Shown piece by piece: positions 9,345 to 18,900 of a DNA stretch of 64,000 bases (its first letter is position 1; every line of letters starts with the position of its first letter). The stretch covers positions 476,686 to 540,685 of the forward strand of contig NZ_LNYO01000013.1 in assembly GCF_001467895.1 (NCBI RefSeq). Reading direction: 5' to 3'. The notes below the pieces were generated by a model. That model ran no database searches and was not told the DNA's origin. It saw only the letters and a list, made by a program, of their open reading frames with translations. Made by a program: the position numbers and the translations under genes. The DNA is from Legionella nautarum. Its GTDB lineage: Bacteria > Pseudomonadota > Gammaproteobacteria > Legionellales > Legionellaceae.

Positions 9345-10397
9345 TTACTCACTTGGTCGCTGATGTTCGAGATGCTCAACTTGTAGAGGGGCTACTCGTA
9401 AGCAATCGCCTGGCTTAACCTCTAAAAGCTGTGCGGTTTTTTTAGAGATAATACAAGAGCCTTGCAACTCATTAAAAATGACTTGACTGATAGTGGCACG
9501 GTAATTGAGTTGAGTATTCGCAAGCAAATATCGTTTGGAGCTCACCTCGTCACTGATATTCTTGATGGTCATAATGCGACTTGCCGAGATTGTTTTTATT
9601 TGTGAACGCTGAGCTTCGATGGTAGGTCCGGCATCAAAAATATCAACGTAGCCATTATGACGAAACCCTTCATGGAGTAAGATGTTCATTGCCGGTGCAG
9701 TGGATTGATGGGGTTTAGCAATCACAGCTTGCGCAGAAGGATCTAGCAATTTTATATAAAGAGAATTCCTTGGCATTAAATCAGCAATGAATTGTTTATT
9801 AGTAGAAATGGTTAAACGATCCGCGTCAGGAAAAGGCATGTGAAAAAAATGTCGCCCCACATTGTCCCAAAATGGAGAATGGCCCGAATCATCAGATACA
9901 CCGCGCATTTCTGCTATGACTGTTGAGGCAAAACGTGTTGGATAATTTGCCATGAATAAAAAACGAGCACGTGATAACAGCAATCCATTATGGCAGTGGC
10001 GGAAGTTAGGTTCTAAAAAGAGGGTACAGATTTCACTGACACCTTGATAATCGTTTACTAGCGTTAGGATTTCATAATCGCTACGAATATTGAGCGCGTG
10101 AGAGATGCGGGTGCGTTTTGAGAGTTTATAAGAATAAAAGGGCACTTCATAACCTATTGCCGATTCAATGGCAGAGGTACCAACCACTTTGTTTGATTCG
10201 GGCTCTTCTAAAACAAATAAGTAGTATTCATGGACTGGCGAATTCACAACTTTCTTAAACGATTTGCAAGCCCAGTCAAGGCGAGCAGCTAGTAATTCTT
10301 TGTCTTTAGGTAGGGTTGTCATCCCAATACCGCAGTGCTCGGCTAAATGAAAAATAGCATCTAAATCCGACTTTCGAGCGCTGCGTAGGAGCATCAT
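9345..10397 (-). CDS. astA: Arginine N-succinyltransferase
   Basis: First committed step of the pathway: succinyl-CoA plus L-arginine. 350 residues, the AstA length. It opens MLLRSARKSDLDAIFHLAE, has CTLFLEPNFRHCHNGLLLSRARFLF-type GNAT-like core text near residue 125 and FAFPDADR-like PFPDADRLTISTNKQF near 190. The ATG overlaps the stop of the upstream hydrolase by four bases (10394-10397), indicating translational coupling. Single-subunit type. A second ATG directly follows, so the start is ambiguous by one codon. Confidence 0.95.
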   Translation of the reverse strand: MMLLRSARKSDLDAIFHLAEHCGIGMTTLPKDKELLAARLDWACKSFKKVVNSPVHEYYLFVLEEPESNKVVGTSAIESAIGYEVPFYSYKLSKRTRISHALNIRSDYEILTLVNDYQGVSEICTLFLEPNFRHCHNGLLLSRARFLFMANYPTRFASTVIAEMRGVSDDSGHSPFWDNVGRHFFHMPFPDADRLTISTNKQFIADLMPRNSLYIKLLDPSAQAVIAKPHQSTAPAMNILLHEGFRHNGYVDIFDAGPTIEAQRSQIKTISASRIMTIKNISDEVSSKRYLLANTQLNYRATISQVIFNELQGSCIISKKTAQLLEVKPGDCLRVAPLQVEHLEHQRPSE

Positions 10398-11614
10398 TTT
10401 TTGAGATCCTCAAGACCACCAGCGGCTAAATCCATAAGTAAAAGTGCAGTGAGTGCTGAGCGCTCGACTAGACTATCTAGCAAAATAAACTCATTTGCAC
10501 TGTGGATATGACCGCCACGAACGCCCAGAGTATCAAGGACAGGGAGACCATGACGGGCTAGATTATTGCCATCACAACAGCCGCCACTATCTTGCCAATC
10601 AATGGAGAGTCCTAAGACCTGTCCTAACTTTTGAATGCGTGAGAATAAGCGTTCGGTAGCCGGGCAAACCCGTTTAACAGGTCGGCCGAAATGACCATGA
10701 ATAGTTAAAGTATAACCTTCGCGTTTCATACTATTGAGGATTTTATTAAGTTGTTCCCTCACCCAATGTTCATCTTCAGTTTTAGAGACGCGCACATCTA
10801 TTTTGACCACCGCTTTATCAGGAACCATATTGATGGCGTCACCGCCTGCAATTTTACCTACGTTGATTGTAATACCCTGGCTATGGCTGTACTGATTGAG
10901 TGCATGAATTGCGGTAATGACTTCGGCTAAATAGCAGATTGCATTGCGGCCTTCGCTGAAATCTCGTCCTACATGCGCCGATTTGCCTGTTGCTACCAGG
11001 GTAAATTTGCCGCTGCCGCGCCGATTTTTAGCTAAGATACCACTGGCAGTCATTGCAGGCTCATAAACCAAAGCCGCTTGGTAAAGATTCGCAAATTCGT
11101 CAAAAAGCGAACTAGATGCTAGAGAGCCAATTTCCTCATCAGCATTGATTAATACATCCCAGCCAAGGTTTTTTACCTGTTGGGTTTCTTCAAAAGCGGA
11201 GAGCGCATGCAGTATAACGAGCAAGCCACCTTTCATATCCGCAACACCGGGTCCATTAATCTGATTATCATTAATATAAGTCAGAGTTTGAAAAGGGTGA
11301 TTAACGCCATAAACAGTATCCATATGGCCAGAGAGTAGAATACGTCGCTTCAACTCAGGACGTTTGCGAATAAAAAGCGCATCGCCACATTGTTGTATAC
11401 TGATTTCACCTGCCATATTCATCGTGGTGATGGAGGGAAGTTGCAGTGTTTCAACCTGATCAGCAAGAGGGGTGAATACCTCTTTTAAATGTTGGTGCAT
11501 TAGGGCTAGGCCCAGTAAATTTTCAGTGCCAGAGTTAATTTCGCAGAATTGGTGTAATTGCTCCACCATGGTTTGTTTACGGGGATTTAAAAAATGCAGA
11601 ACGTCCTTTGTCAT
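10394..11614 (-). CDS. M20-family zinc metallohydrolase heading the ast operon
   Basis: 406-residue M20 peptidase of carboxypeptidase-G2/ArgE/DapE type. Metal ligands and catalytic residues are visible: LLSGHMDTVYG (His and Asp, near residue 95), GPGVADMKGG (bridging Asp, near 125), INADEEIGS (catalytic Glu pair, near 160), and GGHIHSANEF (C-terminal His, near 380). The lid domain spans about residues 195-310. It lies first in the operon and overlaps astA by four bases. Canonical ast operons use AstE, an M14-type zinc hydrolase, for the last step (succinylglutamate to succinate and glutamate). No astE is seen here, so this protein may fill that role, but the substrate is inferred only from context. 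Confidence 0.85.
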   Translation of the reverse strand: MTKDVLHFLNPRKQTMVEQLHQFCEINSGTENLLGLALMHQHLKEVFTPLADQVETLQLPSITTMNMAGEISIQQCGDALFIRKRPELKRRILLSGHMDTVYGVNHPFQTLTYINDNQINGPGVADMKGGLLVILHALSAFEETQQVKNLGWDVLINADEEIGSLASSSLFDEFANLYQAALVYEPAMTASGILAKNRRGSGKFTLVATGKSAHVGRDFSEGRNAICYLAEVITAIHALNQYSHSQGITINVGKIAGGDAINMVPDKAVVKIDVRVSKTEDEHWVREQLNKILNSMKREGYTLTIHGHFGRPVKRVCPATERLFSRIQKLGQVLGLSIDWQDSGGCCDGNNLARHGLPVLDTLGVRGGHIHSANEFILLDSLVERSALTALLLMDLAAGGLEDLKK

Positions 11615-11707
11615 AGCGGATCACTTTTACTCAAAAACTATCTATGACATTAGCGGAAATTAGCGGCATACGCAACTTTGGTTGTTAGATTAGTTCAAGT
11701 TGTGATC

Positions 11708-12169
11708 TCAAGCCGTTAACTTTGAATCGAAAACAGAAAAAATAAATTGATTTAATTGCGCAAGCTGTTGGTGAATTTCTTGTTCGTATTCAGGGGTCGA
11801 ATGCTCATCGGCATCTTTCAGGAATAACAAGTATTCTGGGTTTTCTTTATTTTTCCTGACAAAATTTTTACGGCCATTAATGCTTGCGAGTTCTTTGAGA
11901 AGTTCGGCTCTTCGTTTGTCAAAAATTCTATCGATATTATCATTAACAACTGAAAAAAATTGGTCATAGAGTTCGATATAACTAAAATGGGGATTGTAAT
12001 TTTTCTGCAGTTTCAAATGGTTTAACTGATAAGCAAGAGAGGGGGCTAGCATATCAAAATTCTCAAATACTGAAGCTGGTATTTTCAGCATGTTTAAATA
12101 AGTGTAGCAAGAGTAATTATAGATACCTTTAGTTCTTGGTTTTGCTATTTTATAGGTATTCATCAGCAT
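11708..12169 (-). CDS. Hypothetical protein
   Basis: 153 residues, not recognised. Soluble and predicted helical, rich in Asn, Leu and charged residues, with no signal peptide or membrane segment. The middle (residues 60-110) has a heptad-like run through DNIDRIFDKRRAELLKEL that could be a short coiled coil. A second in-frame ATG lies two codons in and no strong ribosome binding site distinguishes them. It stands alone between the ast block and the divergent UDG-like gene. Could be a secreted or lineage-specific protein; no function is proposed. Confidence 0.6.
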   Translation of the reverse strand: MLMNTYKIAKPRTKGIYNYSCYTYLNMLKIPASVFENFDMLAPSLAYQLNHLKLQKNYNPHFSYIELYDQFFSVVNDNIDRIFDKRRAELLKELASINGRKNFVRKNKENPEYLLFLKDADEHSTPEYEQEIHQQLAQLNQFIFSVFDSKLTA

Positions 12170-12334
12170 AATTTAAGCCCGTTGAATAGGTTAAATAAAT
12201 TATTCTATCGAAGAAGGCTTAAGAAAATATGAAGTTGAATTATAAACGACCAAAAACAAATGTTTTTAACCAACTAGGATGCCTGGCCTTTATCAGTTAT
12301 GATGCTTAGCTCATTTAGATTTAAGGGAGAGTTT

Positions 12335-13048
12335 GTGCATCATCTTATTGAGAATACTCATCCAGAATGGCATGAATTACTTAATCAAGCGTTGTTGCAT
12401 GTGGAACAGGAATATTTGCGGCAATTAAAAAATAGTCAACACTGGCTGCCAGGCTATTCTGCTTTATTTGCTGCATTTAGCCAGCCATTAAGTAAAACGA
12501 AATATATCTTACTTGGCGAATCACCTTACCCACGGCCAGAATCCGCCAATGGTTATGCGTTTTGGGATGAAGCTGTTCATGCCTTGTGGAGTAATACTGG
12601 ACTTAGTAAGCAAGTCAATCGTGCGACTTCTTTGCGCAATATAATAAAAATGCTGCTTATTGCTCGGGGGGATTTACAACAAGATTGTTCCCAACCAGCA
12701 ATCGCTGCTCTCGATAAATCTCAATATTGGCAGACTTCTGAGCAATTGTTTGGCAACATAATTAATAAAGGGTTTTTACTTTTAAATGCGTCGCTAGTCT
12801 ATGCTGAAGACAAGGTGCGGTTTCACGCACGCCAATGGCAGCCTTTTATGCATAGTCTACTTTGTCAATTAGCTAAGAGAGAGCAAAAGGTAGAGTTGAT
12901 TTTATTTGGACGAATTGCAGAACAAATTCCTGAATCTATCTTTTTTCCTTGCTTAATTGCCGAGCACCCTTACAATTTAAGTTTTATTACTAATCCTAAA
13001 GTGTTGGAATTTTTCAAACCTTTAGATTTATTGAGTTGCCATGAATAA
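12335..13048 (+). CDS. Uracil-DNA-glycosylase-fold protein with altered catalytic motif
   Basis: 237 residues from a GTG at 12335 preceded by AAGGGAGA with 5 nt spacing; an in-frame ATG at 12299 lacks a good site. The fold follows family 1 UDG. ILLGESPYPRPESANGYAF near residue 58 aligns with the ILGQDPYHGPGQAHGLAF region, GFLLLNASLVYAEDK near 146 aligns with the uracil-binding GVLLLNTVLTV block, and EHPYNLSF near 210 aligns with HPSPLS. The uracil-reading Asn and the motif His are kept, but the water-activating Asp of GQDPYH is Ser here. It may bind DNA without classic excision, or use other chemistry. It overlaps ubiG by 8 bp. Confidence 0.75.
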   Translation: MHHLIENTHPEWHELLNQALLHVEQEYLRQLKNSQHWLPGYSALFAAFSQPLSKTKYILLGESPYPRPESANGYAFWDEAVHALWSNTGLSKQVNRATSLRNIIKMLLIARGDLQQDCSQPAIAALDKSQYWQTSEQLFGNIINKGFLLLNASLVYAEDKVRFHARQWQPFMHSLLCQLAKREQKVELILFGRIAEQIPESIFFPCLIAEHPYNLSFITNPKVLEFFKPLDLLSCHE

Positions 13049-13745
13049 ATCAACAGTAGATCCTCAAGAAGTTGCTAAATTTGCTCAACATGCTAGTCAT
13101 TGGTGGAATAAAGAAGGCCCTTTAAAAACTTTGCATGATATTAATCCTGCTCGTCTTGAATTTATTAAAAATCACCTTAAGCTTGAACAGAAAACCGTTC
13201 TCGATGTGGGTTGTGGCGGAGGTATTTTATGCGAGGGAATGGCAGCAGAAAAAGCGCAAGTCACAGGTTTAGATGTTGAAATGGATGCACTAGAAGCTGC
13301 GAAAGCGCATGCAAATCTCAGCAAACTCAGTATCAATTATGTTTGTTCACCTGTGGAAGACTATGAGGCAAATGCTTTTGATGTCCTAACCTGCATGGAA
13401 ATGCTAGAGCATGTTAATAATCCCCAATTGGTAATTAATCATTGTGCGCGTTTGTTAAAACCAGGCGGCTATCTTTTCTTATCGACAATCAATAGAACTT
13501 TAAAAGCCTATGCAACCGCGATTGTTGCAGCAGAATACGTATTGGGAATCTTGCCAAGGCAAACTCATGATTTTGCAAAATTTATTAAACCCAGTGAGTT
13601 AGCAGCCATGATCAGAGAAGCGGGGCTTGAATTCAAAGATATCGCAGGGATAGCTTACAATCCTTTAAGCCGTACAGCTAGGCTTAAAGAGTCGGTGGAT
13701 GTCAATTATTTGCTTGCTTGTTTTAAACCCGTCTCATGCGATTGA
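13041..13745 (+). CDS. ubiG: 3-demethylubiquinol O-methyltransferase
   Basis: SAM-dependent methyltransferase that performs both O-methylations of the ubiquinone ring. 234 residues, typical length. Landmarks are FAQHASHWWNKEGPLKTLHDINP near residue 13-35, the SAM loop VLDVGCGGGILCE near 53, TCMEMLEHVNNP near 115 and FLSTINRTLKAY near 145. It acts at the inner face of the cytoplasmic membrane in the Ubi complex. The start lies inside the end of the UDG-like gene, so the two are coexpressed. Confidence 0.97.
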   Translation: MNKSTVDPQEVAKFAQHASHWWNKEGPLKTLHDINPARLEFIKNHLKLEQKTVLDVGCGGGILCEGMAAEKAQVTGLDVEMDALEAAKAHANLSKLSINYVCSPVEDYEANAFDVLTCMEMLEHVNNPQLVINHCARLLKPGGYLFLSTINRTLKAYATAIVAAEYVLGILPRQTHDFAKFIKPSELAAMIREAGLEFKDIAGIAYNPLSRTARLKESVDVNYLLACFKPVSCD

Positions 13746-13751
13746 GTTGTC

Positions 13752-13786
13752 ATCCTTGCAAAGCCTGATAGCAAAATTGCAAGGAT
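13752..13786. terminator. Inverted repeat between convergent ubiG and proQ-like gene
   Basis: ATCCTTGCAA (13752-13761) and TTGCAAGGAT (13777-13786) are perfect 10-base complements around a 15-base loop. No clear T-run follows on either strand, so it may be a weak bidirectional terminator or an RNA 3'-end stabiliser. Confidence 0.5.
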
Positions 13787-13807
13787 AACAACAGTGTCTG
13801 AGAGGTA

Positions 13808-14167
13808 TTACTCTTGATTTTTCTTTTCAACATAACGTTGCTGATAGCGTTGATGAGCGTATTTTGCTTGCTCTTCTGTCACTACATCCACTTCATTACC
13901 AAAAAGATCAACACGAGCGGTGTTGGCTTTCTGACAATTTAAATAAGCAGGGGATGAGCTATAGTAACTCAGTGCTTCTCGTAATGCTTTTTTACTAAAA
14001 GGTGGGCTATCTAAGCGTTCATAAAAATCAATAATTTCGTCAAATATACCGATCTGTAATGGCTTAACCTGGCTTCCTTTTTTAAAAAAAGCACAAGGAA
14101 AATGCTCAATTAACCAATCGATAATTTGGAGCTTATCTTTTTTGACGATTTCACTCTGCTGGGTCAT
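13808..14167 (-). CDS. Minimal ProQ/FinO-domain RNA chaperone
   Basis: 119 residues consisting almost solely of a ProQ/FinO domain, which binds structured 3' ends of RNAs and aids sRNA-mRNA pairing. Family text includes WLIEHFPCAFFKKGSQVKPLQIGIFDEI (about residues 19-46), KKALREALSYYSSSPAYL (74-91) and the C-terminal ARVDLFGN. The long linker and Tudor-like C-terminus of E. coli ProQ are absent. The ATG at 14167 has GGAG at 7 nt; an upstream TTG at 14185 overlaps that site. L. pneumophila has several FinO-domain proteins, including the competence regulator RocC, which is longer. This one resembles the short class. Confidence 0.88.
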   Translation of the reverse strand: MTQQSEIVKKDKLQIIDWLIEHFPCAFFKKGSQVKPLQIGIFDEIIDFYERLDSPPFSKKALREALSYYSSSPAYLNCQKANTARVDLFGNEVDVVTEEQAKYAHQRYQQRYVEKKNQE

Positions 14168-14343
14168 GCTTGTACTCCATAGCAATGAATGTTGTTAAAC
14201 TACCACAATCAATATGTTTATCAAGGGCTGGTTTACCCTAGTTGGTGACAATTTTGCTACGAATTATATGATTAATTGTTGTATAAACCATAGTATTTAT
14301 TTTTCAATCTAGCTTTTTTCGATCTTCGTGTCTTAGTTTAGTC

Positions 14344-14357
14344 CAAGAGATTTCTCA
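14344..14357 (+). promoter_or_regulatory. LetA/GacA-type activator box upstream of the CsrA-sponge RNA
   Basis: CAAGAGATTTCTCA matches the reported Legionella LetA-binding consensus TNAGAAATTTCTNA at 10 of its 12 defined positions and is partly palindromic (GAGA-TT-TCTC). Its centre lies about 170 bp before the predicted RNA start, a distance comparable to GacA upstream activating sites of rsm genes in Pseudomonas. Confidence 0.65.
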
Positions 14358-14484
14358 AATTACCTCAAGAAATCAGTAGTTATAGCTTGGTAATTATTCT
14401 TTTAGAATAACTAACCTATTGAATTATATTGATTAAGCTATTTTATAAGAAAAAGACATTTCGTCTTAACCGTGACATACTGTC

Positions 14485-14513
14485 TTGCAAAGCAGCACTC
14501 TAGTTGCTAAATT
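14485..14513 (+). promoter_or_regulatory. Predicted core promoter of the CsrA-sponge RNA
   Basis: TTGCAA at 14485-14490, a 17 bp spacer and TAAATT at 14508-14513. This places the transcript start near 14520, immediately before the first GGA hairpin. Confidence 0.55.
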
Positions 14514-14519
14514 TTAGAC

Positions 14520-14656
14520 ATGGCTTCAAGGGATTTGAGGCTTTTTAAAAGGATTTTTAATCATAGGGATATGATAGTCAAGGATGATGTCGGAACAGGA
14601 TGTTCTGACGGAAGACTGCGAAAAGCCAGGTTTAATACCCTGGCTTTACTTTTTTA
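14520..14656 (+). ncRNA. RsmY/RsmZ-family small RNA sequestering CsrA/RsmA
   Basis: About 135 nt holding seven GGA motifs (14531, 14551, 14567, 14582, 14592, 14598, 14610). Three hairpins present GGA in the loop: GCTTCAA-GGGAT-TTGAGGC (14523-14541, 7 bp stem), TCATA-GGGA-TATGA (14561-14574), and GTCGGAACA-GGA-TGTTCTGAC (14589-14609, 9 bp stem with one G-T pair). The 3' end is a terminator hairpin. Multiple GGA loops are the hallmark of RNAs that titrate CsrA. With the upstream LetA-like box this matches the LetA/S-RsmYZ-CsrA circuit that switches Legionella between replication and transmission. Which of RsmY or RsmZ it is cannot be decided here. Confidence 0.82.
14622..14656 (+). terminator. 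Terminator of the CsrA-sponge RNA
   Basis: AAAGCCAGG (14622-14630) pairs with CCTGGCTTT (14639-14647), followed by TTTACTTTTTTA. Confidence 0.75.
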
Positions 14657-14881
14657 TAGTATAGCCCAGCGCGAGTCAAAGCAGGGATGACAATAACTTC
14701 GTGGAGATGCCTCAGATTTCGAGCACAGAGAAGAAGGTCCCAATATTGCCGAAGATCCTTCGCCATACTTGGATGACTTAGGCTCAGGAAGCCGGGGTGC
14801 TGAGATAGTGTTTACGTTGACAATGAGATAGTTTCTCAAGAAGAACAAAGAGGATGCAAATCATCCTCTCTCCGTCAGGAT
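14657..14881. other. Intergenic stretch without a recognised gene
   Basis: No convincing coding frame. Together with 14168-14343 it makes up the rest of the long gap around the small RNA. The GC-richer part near 14665-14830 looks like degraded dispersed-repeat material, but no second copy was identified in this window. Confidence 0.4.
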
Positions 14882-15556
14882 TTATACAGTGGCAAAGCCG
14901 GAATGGGATAGGTAATAACTGTCAGGATAATAAGCAAAAACTACAGAGCCGCCTTTTAACGTATTAATCACAGGCTTAGCTAGGGTTTTAGCAATTGAAG
15001 GACAGCCCCAACTGCGGCCAGCGCGGCCAGCTTTTTTAATAAAATCAGGCTCTACATACCAGGCACCATGGATAACCACACGTCTGCTGTAAGCGTTGTC
15101 ATTAAATCCTCGCTCCAGGCCTTGTAAATTTAATGAATAGCCTTTAGAACCTATATAAGTATCGCTGGTAACATAGGTACCGAGACTTGTTGCTTTACTG
15201 GAGGGGGCGTTTGAGAAATGAGTAGGAGTGTCCATTCCTGAATTTCTGCCATGAGCAACATAGGTATTGTATAAAAGTCGCTCGCTATTGACATCAAAAA
15301 CCCACATACGTTGCTTATTAGAAGGCAGGGAATAATCAATAACAGTGAGAACGGGTTTTTTTACAGCCCCTTTGTCGGCTGCTTTTTTATAGGCTGTTAA
15401 TGCGAGCTTAAGAACTTGTTTGTTAAGCTGTGGCGCTATTTGACTCAGGTGCTGAACATGTTGGTTAACATCAAAGCCCGTTTTAGTGGGAATTGCATTG
15501 TGTGAAAGACCTGTCGAAAAAAACGCTGCAGAAAGTATGCTTAATATTGTACTCAT
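14882..15556 (-). CDS. Murein L,D-transpeptidase catalytic-domain protein (YkuD_2 type)
   Basis: Periplasmic enzyme expected to form or remodel L,D-crosslinks or attach proteins to peptidoglycan. 224 residues. The first ~20 are hydrophobic and look like a signal peptide or anchor (MSTILSILSAAFFSTGLS). The catalytic signature is complete: VVIHGAWYVEP with His about 163 and GRSWGCPSI with the nucleophilic Cys about 185. The region TVIDYSLPSNKQRMWVFD near 71 is the first strand of the YkuD_2 fold. It stands alone, divergent from putA across a 414 bp AT-rich gap. Confidence 0.87.
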   Translation of the reverse strand: MSTILSILSAAFFSTGLSHNAIPTKTGFDVNQHVQHLSQIAPQLNKQVLKLALTAYKKAADKGAVKKPVLTVIDYSLPSNKQRMWVFDVNSERLLYNTYVAHGRNSGMDTPTHFSNAPSSKATSLGTYVTSDTYIGSKGYSLNLQGLERGFNDNAYSRRVVIHGAWYVEPDFIKKAGRAGRSWGCPSIAKTLAKPVINTLKGGSVVFAYYPDSYYLSHSGFATV

Positions 15557-15970
15557 AACACTCCTTTTTTCTTGTTAAACGTCGGAAATAAGGTATACAT
15601 ACGGATGGTGATTATATTTACAAGTAACACAAATGTAAAATTACAAGAGAAGTGATTGCCCATTAGGGTGAAATATTATCCAATTCAGAAAGTTAGAAAA
15701 AGATAAGCTTATAATCTCAGAATAAATATTACACAAAAAGTTTGTAAAAAAATCTATCTAGTCTTAATTCCACCGATTTAACAGTATTAAAAAAGTGCAA
15801 TATTAACACAAATAGATCTGTTTTGGCTATAAATTGATCATTTATTCTGCGAGAATAGGCGACATAAGGGCTATAGATTTGGTAAAATACTTACCGGTAC
15901 ATTTCAATTAGAGATGTTCTGAATTATTATCGCCTGATATTTTTTGACCTGTTGGATTGGAGATTACACC
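15557..15970. other. AT-rich divergent promoter region between the L,D-transpeptidase gene and putA
   Basis: 414 bp with no open frame of note and no repeat seen. It must hold both divergent promoters and any proline-responsive control of putA, but no specific site is distinctive enough to call. Confidence 0.4.
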
Positions 15971-18900
15971 ATGCTTGAGCGATACTCAGCACAACTTCCG
16001 CAAGGTGCTCGCGCACTAATAAATAATGCTTACCGTGTTGATGAACTAACCGTACTTACCGAACTAATAAAAAATGCTGAGTTAGATAGTGAACAGATCA
16101 ATGCTACTCGCAATCAAGCAACAATTCTCGTTGAACAGGTACGCGCAGAGCGTAAAAAAAGCACGGGTATCGATTCTTTTCTTACCGAGTACTCTTTATC
16201 AAGCGATGAAGGGATTGCATTAATGTGTTTGGCAGAAGCGTTGCTGCGCGTACCTGACAATGCAACCATCGATAGTTTAATAAAAGATAAATTGACAACT
16301 GCTGATTGGAAATCGCATCGGGGTCAGAGTGATTCTTTTTTTGTGAATGCAACAACCTGGGCTTTAATGTTAACAGGAAAAGTGCTCACGCCAGAAAAAG
16401 CAGATTCCATGTTATCAAAAACCTTATTTAAATTGCTCAACCGTAGTGGTGAATCCGTCGTACGTAAGGCAGTAGACAAGGCAATGCGCATCATGAGTAA
16501 ACAATTCGTGACTGGGCGAACAATTGGCGAAGCTTTATCGCGCGCAAAGAAAAAAGAAGCTATAGGTTACCGTTATTCCTACGATATGCTTGGCGAAGCA
16601 GCCCTCACGATGATTGACGCCGACCGTTATTTTGATGCTTATAAAGAAGCAATCAAAGCAATCGGCGCCAGCGTTGATAAAAATATCCATATCTACCAAC
16701 GTGCTGGTATTTCCATCAAACTTTCTGCTTTGCATCCTCGTTATCAAGAAGCACAGCGTGTGAGAGTTATGGAGGAGTTGCCCCCTAAATTATTGGAGTT
16801 GTCTCAATTAGCTAAAGAATATGATATTGCTCTTACTATCGATGCAGAAGAATCCGAACGACTTGAGCTCTCGCTCGATATTATAGAACGCGTATTCAAC
16901 GATGATAGCTTGCATGGTTGGCAAGGCTTTGGAATGGCAGTGCAATCTTACCAAAAACGAGCATTCTATTTGTTAGATTGGATTGCTGATTTGGCGAGAG
17001 GAAAACAGCGCCGTATGATGGTGCGCTTAATTAAAGGAGCCTATTGGGATAGCGAGATTAAAAAAACGCAAATGCAGGGATTTTCTGAATACCCTGTATT
17101 TACGAGAAAAGTATTTACCGACGTCTCGTTTCAGGCTTGCGCTAAAAAGCTGCTGACGATGACTGATGCGATTTATCCTCAATTTGCTACCCACAATGCT
17201 TATTCTGTGGCAATGATTCTCAATATCGTTGGTAATTATCGCGATTTTGAGTTTCAGTGTTTACACGGTATGGGTAATGAACTTTATGAGCAAATTGTAC
17301 CTGCGAATCGTTTAGGAATCCCTTGCCGGATTTATGCACCAGTTGGCTCTCATGAAGATTTATTACCTTACTTAGTTCGCCGTTTATTAGAAAATGGCGC
17401 GAATTCTTCTTTTGTAAACCGAATTGTCGACGAAAAAGCACCCATCTCTACATTGGTAGAAGATCCGGTAAGCAAAGCGAGTCATTTATTGGGTAAAATC
17501 AATCAAAATATTCCTTTACCTGCATCTATTTTTGTCCCAGGGAGAAAAAATTCGAGTGGTATTGATTTTACTGATCGGGAGGTAGTTGCCAAATTACAGC
17601 AACGCTATATTGATATGGATCTTTCTCATTGGTTTGCTAAACCACTTTTAGCCGGTGGAAAGCAAGGTGGAGAAGTGGAGCGCTCAGTCTTATCACCACA
17701 AAACCCTGAGCGGCCAATAGGTCGGGTGAGTGATTCCACTCAACAGGATATTGATTGGGCTTTATCCCATGCTGAACGCGCTTTCCCAAGCTGGTGTCAA
17801 ACCCCAGTCATTGAGCGAATAGCTTGTATTGAACGTTTTGCCAATCTTTTAGAAGAAAAGATGCCTGAATTACTGGCGATGGCTTGTTTAGAAGCAGGTA
17901 AAACCTGGAGTGATGGTGTTGCAGAAATTCGCGAGGCCGTCGATTTTTGCCGTTATTATGCAATGATGGCAGAAAAATTAATGGCCAAGCCTATGAAACT
18001 TCATGGTTATACCGGTGAATTAAATGAACTTAGTTTACATGGTCGTGGAGTCGTTCTCTGTATTAGTCCATGGAATTTTCCTTTAGCTATTTTCACGGGG
18101 CAAGTGGCTGCAGCTTTAGTAACAGGGAATTGTGTGATTGCTAAACCTGCTGAGCAAACCTCTTTAATCGCTTGTTTTGCTGTGCAGTTAATGCATCAAG
18201 CGGGGATCCCTACAGAGGTGGTGCAATTATTACCTGGAAATGGTGAAACCGTAGGTGCTGCATTGGTCGCTGATCCGCGTATTAAAGCAGTGATCTTTAC
18301 TGGCTCAACGCAAACGGCTGCTCATATTAACAAAACACTGGCGACTCGCGGAGGAGAAATTATTCCTCTTATCGCGGAAACTGGTGGGCAAAATGCAATG
18401 TTAGTTGATTCTTCTGCTTTATTAGAGCAAGTTGCGATTGATACAATTACTTCTGCCTTTGGTAGTGCTGGTCAACGATGCTCTGCTTTACGGGTTTTAT
18501 TTGTACAAGAAGAAATCTACCCGCGCATGATTCATTTATTAAAAGGGGCAATGGCTGAATTACAAGTCGGAGATCCTCGTTGGCTTTCTACTGATATTGG
18601 GCCAGTTATTGATAATGAAGCTTTATCAGGGTTGAAAGCGCATGTAAACGCGATGAAACAAAAATACGAAATTATTTATCAATGTAAACTGTCGGAGGAG
18701 TGTGAATCTGGGTATTTCATGCCTCCTACTGCAATTGCGATAGATAATATGGCTGCCCTGGAAAAGGAAGTTTTTGGTCCTGTTCTACATGTTATTAGTT
18801 ATAAACGTAAAAATCTTGATGACGTTATTGAGCAGATCAATAATACAGGTTATGGTTTGACCTTGGGGATCCACAGCCGAATTAACCATACTGTAGAATA

